7,958 nucleotides of DNA from an uncultured Sphingomonas sp. GTDB taxonomy: Bacteria; Pseudomonadota; Alphaproteobacteria; Sphingomonadales; Sphingomonadaceae. This document shows, piece after piece, positions 5,245 to 7,958 of this stretch; the stretch's first letter is position 1; every line of letters starts with the position of its first letter. Location: contig CAMPIY010000080.1 of NCBI GenBank assembly GCA_946886645.1, positions 1-7,958 of the forward strand. The letters are read 5' to 3'. Position numbers and translations under genes: made by a program. The notes under the pieces were generated by a model. The model did not search any database, had not been told where the DNA came from, and was given only the letters and a program-made list of their open reading frames with translations.

Positions 5245-6364
5245 CATTGTTGCCCGAATCGCTGGCGGGGTCTCGATGCTTCCGGCCGCCGAATGGAATG
5301 CCTTGGCCGGCGACGAAGACCCGTTTCTGTCGCACACCTTCCTGTCGTTGCTGGAATCGTCGGGCAGTGTGGGCGAAAGCACCGGCTGGACCCCGCTTCC
5401 CATCCTCGTCGACCGAAGCGGGGGAACGACGGCTGCCGCACCCGCCTACCTCAAGACCCACAGCCAGGGCGAATATGTGTTCGATCACGGCTGGGCTGAC
5501 GCGTGGGAACGCGCCGGCGGAACCTATTATCCGAAGCTTCAGGTCGCCGTGCCGTTCACGCCTTGCCCCGGTCGGCGGCTGCTTGGCGACGACCGCAATG
5601 CGCTGCTCGCCGCACTGGAAACGGTAACGGTCCAGAATGGGCTCTCCTCCGCCCACGTCACGTTCCTGGCGGAAGATGAAGCCGGGCTGGCGCAGCAGCG
5701 CGGCTGGCTTCTCCGCGAAGGGATCCAATATCATTGGTTCAATCGAGGCTATGCCAGCTTCGACGATTTCCTCGGCCGCCTGTCGAGCCGGAAGCGCAAG
5801 GCCATCCGCAAGGAGCGCGCGGGGGCCTGCGAAGGGCTCGAGATCGTTACCCTGCGCGGCGCCGAGATCGAGCCCGCGCATTGGGACGCGATGTGGCATT
5901 TCTACCAGGAGACCGGCTCGCGGAAATGGGGACGGCCCTATCTGACCCGAGCTTTCTTCGACGAGATCGGCGAGGCGGCGGGTGATGCGGCGTTGATGTT
6001 CCTCGCGCTTCGCGGCGGGCAGCCGGTGGCGGGCGCGCTTAATTTCGTCGGCGCCGACACGCTCTATGGCCGCTACTGGGGCGCGCTGGACGACCTGCCG
6101 TTCCTCCATTTCGAGCTCAGCTATTACCGCGCGATCGAATGGGCGATTGAGAACGGTATCGGCTGCATCCAGGCCGGCGCTCAGGGCGAGCATAAGCTGG
6201 CGCGGGGGTATGAGCCGGTGCTCACCCGCTCGGTGCATTTCATCCCCGACCCGGCGTTCCGCAACGCGATCGACCGCTACTTGTTGGGCGAACGGGAAGC
6301 AGTGCGCCAGGAATTCGAATGGGCGGCGTCAGCCTTGCCCTATCGCTCTCAGTCTTCCGCATAG
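5225..6364 (+). CDS. FemAB-like / GNAT-fold acyltransferase (PF04339, COG3146)
   Basis: A 379-residue protein of the family formerly DUF482, often labelled peptidoglycan biosynthesis/recognition or GNAT N-acyltransferase. By fold it should transfer an acyl or aminoacyl group, but acceptor and donor are not established. Characteristic segments (numbered from this start) are DPFLSHTFLSLLESSGS (32-48), GRLSSRKRKAIRKER (basic patch, about 184-198), HWDAMWHFYQETGSRKWG (219-236), YGRYWGALDDLPFLHFELSY (281-300) and GCIQAGAQGEHKLARGYEP (311-329). No signal peptide or membrane segment is visible. The ATG at 5225 has GGGAAGG just upstream; an ATG at 5204 is the alternative. It overlaps the GDPD gene by 20 nt and the convergent asparaginase gene by 16 nt. 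It is the last gene of the central operon. Confidence 0.88.
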   Translation: MADREADIVARIAGGVSMLPAAEWNALAGDEDPFLSHTFLSLLESSGSVGESTGWTPLPILVDRSGGTTAAAPAYLKTHSQGEYVFDHGWADAWERAGGTYYPKLQVAVPFTPCPGRRLLGDDRNALLAALETVTVQNGLSSAHVTFLAEDEAGLAQQRGWLLREGIQYHWFNRGYASFDDFLGRLSSRKRKAIRKERAGACEGLEIVTLRGAEIEPAHWDAMWHFYQETGSRKWGRPYLTRAFFDEIGEAAGDAALMFLALRGGQPVAGALNFVGADTLYGRYWGALDDLPFLHFELSYYRAIEWAIENGIGCIQAGAQGEHKLARGYEPVLTRSVHFIPDPAFRNAIDRYLLGEREAVRQEFEWAASALPYRSQSSA

Positions 6365-7326
6365 ATCTGGACCGAGCGGCCCGACGCGTCGGCCTTGCCT
6401 CGGTACATCCCGGCAGTGTTGAACGACATGACCATGTCGCCCTTGGGCGTCACCATGATCACTCCGCCGTCGCCGCCCAATGCCTTGACCTCGGCCATGA
6501 CATCGTCGGCCGCGGCTTGAGGCGCGGTTCCGTCAAGGCGCATCCGGGCGCAGATTTCATGCGCGACACCGACGCGGATGAAATATTCGCCCCAGCCCGT
6601 CCCCGACACGGCGCAGCCGCGATCGTCGGCATAGGTGCCGGCGCCGATGATCGGACTGTCGCCGATCCGGCCCCATCGTTTGCCGGTCATCCCGCCGGTC
6701 GAGGTTGCGGCAGCGACATGCCCGTCCTTGTCGAGCGCGACAGCCCCGACCGTCCCGAACTTATATTCGATATCCAGCGCGCTGACCTTCTTCGACTTGA
6801 ATAGTTCGAGCTGGCGTCGCCGCTGATCGGTTGCGAAATATTCGGGCGGTACCTGCTCCAGGCCCTGCCGCCGCGAAAATTCGTTCGCGCCCTCACGGCT
6901 CAGGAACACATGCTCGCTTTTCTCCATGACGGCGCGCGCCAGGCTGATCGGGTTCTTCGTCGCCGTAACGCCGGTGACCGCTCCCGCCGTGCGAGTGCGC
7001 CCGTCCATGATCGAGGCGTCCATCTCGTTATTGCCGTCATAGGTGAAAACGGAGCCGCGACCGGCGTTGAAATTGGGATCGTCCTCAAGCACCCTGACCG
7101 AGGCTTCGACCGCGTCGAGCGCGCTTCCGCCGGACGACAATATCTTCGAGCCGGCCGCCAGCGCCCGGTCCAGCGAGGCGCGGATTTCCACTTCCTTGGC
7201 GGCCGGCATCTTGGCCTTCTTGATGGTCCCGGCTCCGCCATGAATGACGAGCTTCCACCCGGGTTTCTCCTGCGCGATCGCGGCGCTCGACATCAATAAG
7301 ACTCCCAACATCAACACTATACGCAT
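6349..7326 (-). CDS. Exported isoaspartyl peptidase / plant-type L-asparaginase
   Basis: An Ntn-hydrolase that self-cleaves into alpha and beta subunits and hydrolyses beta-aspartyl dipeptides and L-asparagine. The 325-residue precursor has HGGAGT (29-34), NAGRGSVFTYDGNNEMDAS (87-105), the processing site FG|TVGAV with nucleophile T192, and TSTGG (T210), R220, D223, T243 and G244. The spacings from T192 (+18, +28, +31, +51, +52) equal those of E. coli IaaA/EcAIII T179, T197, R207, D210, T230 and G231, so the active site is complete. Residues 1-18 are a Sec signal peptide (hydrophobic core and AIA before Q19), predicting a periplasmic or secreted enzyme; there is no lipobox cysteine. The ATG at 7326 has AGGGGA 8 nt upstream. 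It is convergent with the acyltransferase gene and divergent from the SPFH gene. Confidence 0.95.
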   Translation of the reverse strand: MRIVLMLGVLLMSSAAIAQEKPGWKLVIHGGAGTIKKAKMPAAKEVEIRASLDRALAAGSKILSSGGSALDAVEASVRVLEDDPNFNAGRGSVFTYDGNNEMDASIMDGRTRTAGAVTGVTATKNPISLARAVMEKSEHVFLSREGANEFSRRQGLEQVPPEYFATDQRRRQLELFKSKKVSALDIEYKFGTVGAVALDKDGHVAAATSTGGMTGKRWGRIGDSPIIGAGTYADDRGCAVSGTGWGEYFIRVGVAHEICARMRLDGTAPQAAADDVMAEVKALGGDGGVIMVTPKGDMVMSFNTAGMYRGKADASGRSVQIYAED

Positions 7327-7359
7327 CGACTATGTCCCCTCGGCCAGCCGTGCCCGCGC

Positions 7360-7373
7360 CCTGGAACGCCAGG
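7360..7373. repeat. Short inverted repeat upstream of the asparaginase gene
   Basis: CCTGG (7360-7364) and CCAGG (7369-7373) are inverted copies around AACG. It lies 33 nt upstream of the asparaginase start codon, so in that transcript it could be a small leader hairpin. No convincing asparaginase promoter was seen in the 139-bp region, which otherwise holds only the SPFH promoter and palindrome. Confidence 0.35.
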
Positions 7374-7411
7374 CTGTTCGGTTCCTAGCCAATTGCCGAT
7401 GGATATTCCAG

Positions 7412-7440
7412 TTGACGAGTCAGCAGCTTTGATATTAAAT
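7412..7440 (+). promoter_or_regulatory. Candidate promoter of the SPFH gene
   Basis: TTGACG (7412-7417) is followed by a 17-nt spacer and TTAAAT (7435-7440). The -35 matches five of six consensus bases and the -10 four of six. Transcription would begin near 7447, inside the palindrome, giving a leader of about 19 nt with GGGAGG at 7455-7460, 5 nt before the ATG. Confidence 0.55.
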
Positions 7441-7451
7441 TGATATCAATT
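7438..7451. promoter_or_regulatory. 14-bp perfect palindrome, candidate operator
   Basis: AATTGATATCAATT is a perfect 14-bp palindrome overlapping the end of the proposed -10 and the predicted start site. A partial extra copy of its half, TTTGATAT, precedes it (7428-7435), so GATAT and ATATC also form a wider dyad over 7431-7447. Position and symmetry are those of a repressor site for a dimeric regulator. The regulator is not in this window. Confidence 0.55.
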
Positions 7452-7465
7452 AAAGGGAGGCAAAT

Positions 7466-7958
7466 ATGGTTGAACCAAACGTCGTCGCGCTGACCAGCAG
7501 CCGCGAACGGCCGGCATCCACGGCGAGCGGCTACATGATGCTGTTGCTGCTGTTGCTGGCCATCGTCGTTCAGGTCTGGGGAATCGTCCAGCTCGCCAAC
7601 GACAATCCGTCGATGGTCGCGATCACCGCGGTTATCGTTGCGCCGATCGTGCTGCTGTTCGTGGCGTGCGGCTTCTACATGCTGCAGCCGAACCAGGCGG
7701 CGGCGATTACCTTGTTCGGGGCCTATGCCGGCACCGACCGTTCGACCGGCCTTCGCTGGGTTTTGCCGTGGCTGATGCGCAAGAAGGTTTCGGTCCGCGC
7801 CAACAACTTCATCAGCGACAAGATCAAGGTCAACGACCTGCGCGGAAACCCGATCGAGATGGCGGCGCAGATCGTGTGGCGCGTGGTCGATACGGCGCAG
7901 GCGCTGTTCGACGTCGACGATTACAAGGAGTTCGTCCGGGTCCAGGTCGAAGCGGCGA
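7466..7958 (+). CDS. SPFH/band 7 membrane protein (C-terminus cut by window edge)
   Basis: The first 164 residues of a stomatin/prohibitin-type protein. SPFH proteins form large membrane-associated oligomers that organise membrane microdomains or regulate membrane proteases. Residues 1-22 are a polar cytoplasmic tail; hydrophobic spans are at about 23-43 (MMLLLLLLAIVVQVW) and 51-72 (AVIVAPIVLLFVACGFYML). The SPFH domain begins at QPNQAAAITLFGAYAGT (74-90) and continues with GLRWVLPWL, VRANNFISDKIKVNDLRGNP and IVWRVVDTAQALFDVDDYKEFV. Two closely spaced transmembrane segments before the SPFH domain set it apart from single-anchor stomatins. The ATG at 7466 has a strong GGGAGG 5 nt upstream. The rest of the domain and any coiled coil lie beyond the right edge. 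Confidence 0.92.
   Translation, partial: MVEPNVVALTSSRERPASTASGYMMLLLLLLAIVVQVWGIVQLANDNPSMVAITAVIVAPIVLLFVACGFYMLQPNQAAAITLFGAYAGTDRSTGLRWVLPWLMRKKVSVRANNFISDKIKVNDLRGNPIEMAAQIVWRVVDTAQALFDVDDYKEFVRVQVEAA

Noticed and set aside
5210..6238. A 342-codon open frame on the minus strand across the acyltransferase gene
   Set aside because: It is exactly antisense to a recognisable protein, shows no family motif, and long antisense open frames are expected in high-GC DNA.
7340..7395. GGAAC and GTT elements that resemble a general-stress (EcfG-type) promoter
   Set aside because: The spacing between elements on either strand is 8 or 12 nt, not the 16-17 nt that type requires.
1..7958. Defence system, prophage, transposon, CRISPR array or biosynthetic cluster
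   Set aside because: No integrase, transposase, terminal repeats, spaced direct repeats or cluster enzymes are visible; base composition looks uniform apart from short AT-rich regulatory stretches.

Overview
The window is high-GC, densely packed bacterial DNA whose proteins look most like those of sphingomonads (Alphaproteobacteria, Sphingomonadales). Three things point there: a DivK-type response regulator next to rpmG, a DUF3572 protein, and a RidA / glycerophosphodiesterase / FemAB-like acyltransferase run. The lineage is my reading of protein character, not a database match.

Left arm (1-1783): an ATP-dependent DNA ligase on the minus strand is cut by the left edge (C-terminal part missing). 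Just upstream of it on the same strand lies a small helical protein of unknown function. A 157-bp intergenic region separates this pair from rpmG (ribosomal protein L33, plus strand) and holds a candidate rpmG promoter, a perfect 6-bp-arm inverted repeat, and a GC hairpin followed by a T-rich run in the likely rpmG leader.

Centre-left (1784-2462): rpmG converges on a minus-strand divK-like gene, with only 2 nt between the stop codons. The divK-like gene appears to begin with TTG. A candidate promoter for it lies over the first codons of the divergent DUF3572 gene.

Centre (2444-6364): six plus-strand genes form a probable operon: DUF3572, a HAD-family hydrolase, a YdfG-like short-chain dehydrogenase, a RidA-family protein, a glycerophosphodiester phosphodiesterase and a FemAB-like (PF04339/COG3146) acyltransferase. 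Two junctions are 4-nt ATGA overlaps, two are 20-26 nt overlaps, and one is a 33-nt gap. The set reads as small-molecule housekeeping plus lipid headgroup or acyl transfer, but no shared pathway can be proven from sequence.

Right arm (6349-7958): a minus-strand isoaspartyl peptidase / plant-type asparaginase with a signal peptide converges on the acyltransferase gene with a 16-nt overlap. Divergent from it is the 5' part of a two-transmembrane SPFH/band 7 protein, cut by the right edge. Its promoter region carries a 14-bp perfect palindrome sitting at the predicted transcription start, a good operator candidate.

I found no mobile element, CRISPR array, tRNA or rRNA, and no clear sign of recent transfer. 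Most of the window is core genome. The most interesting leads are the regulatory palindrome ahead of the SPFH gene, the export signal on the asparaginase, the unexplained FemAB-like operon, and the non-canonical gene neighbourhood of the DNA ligase.
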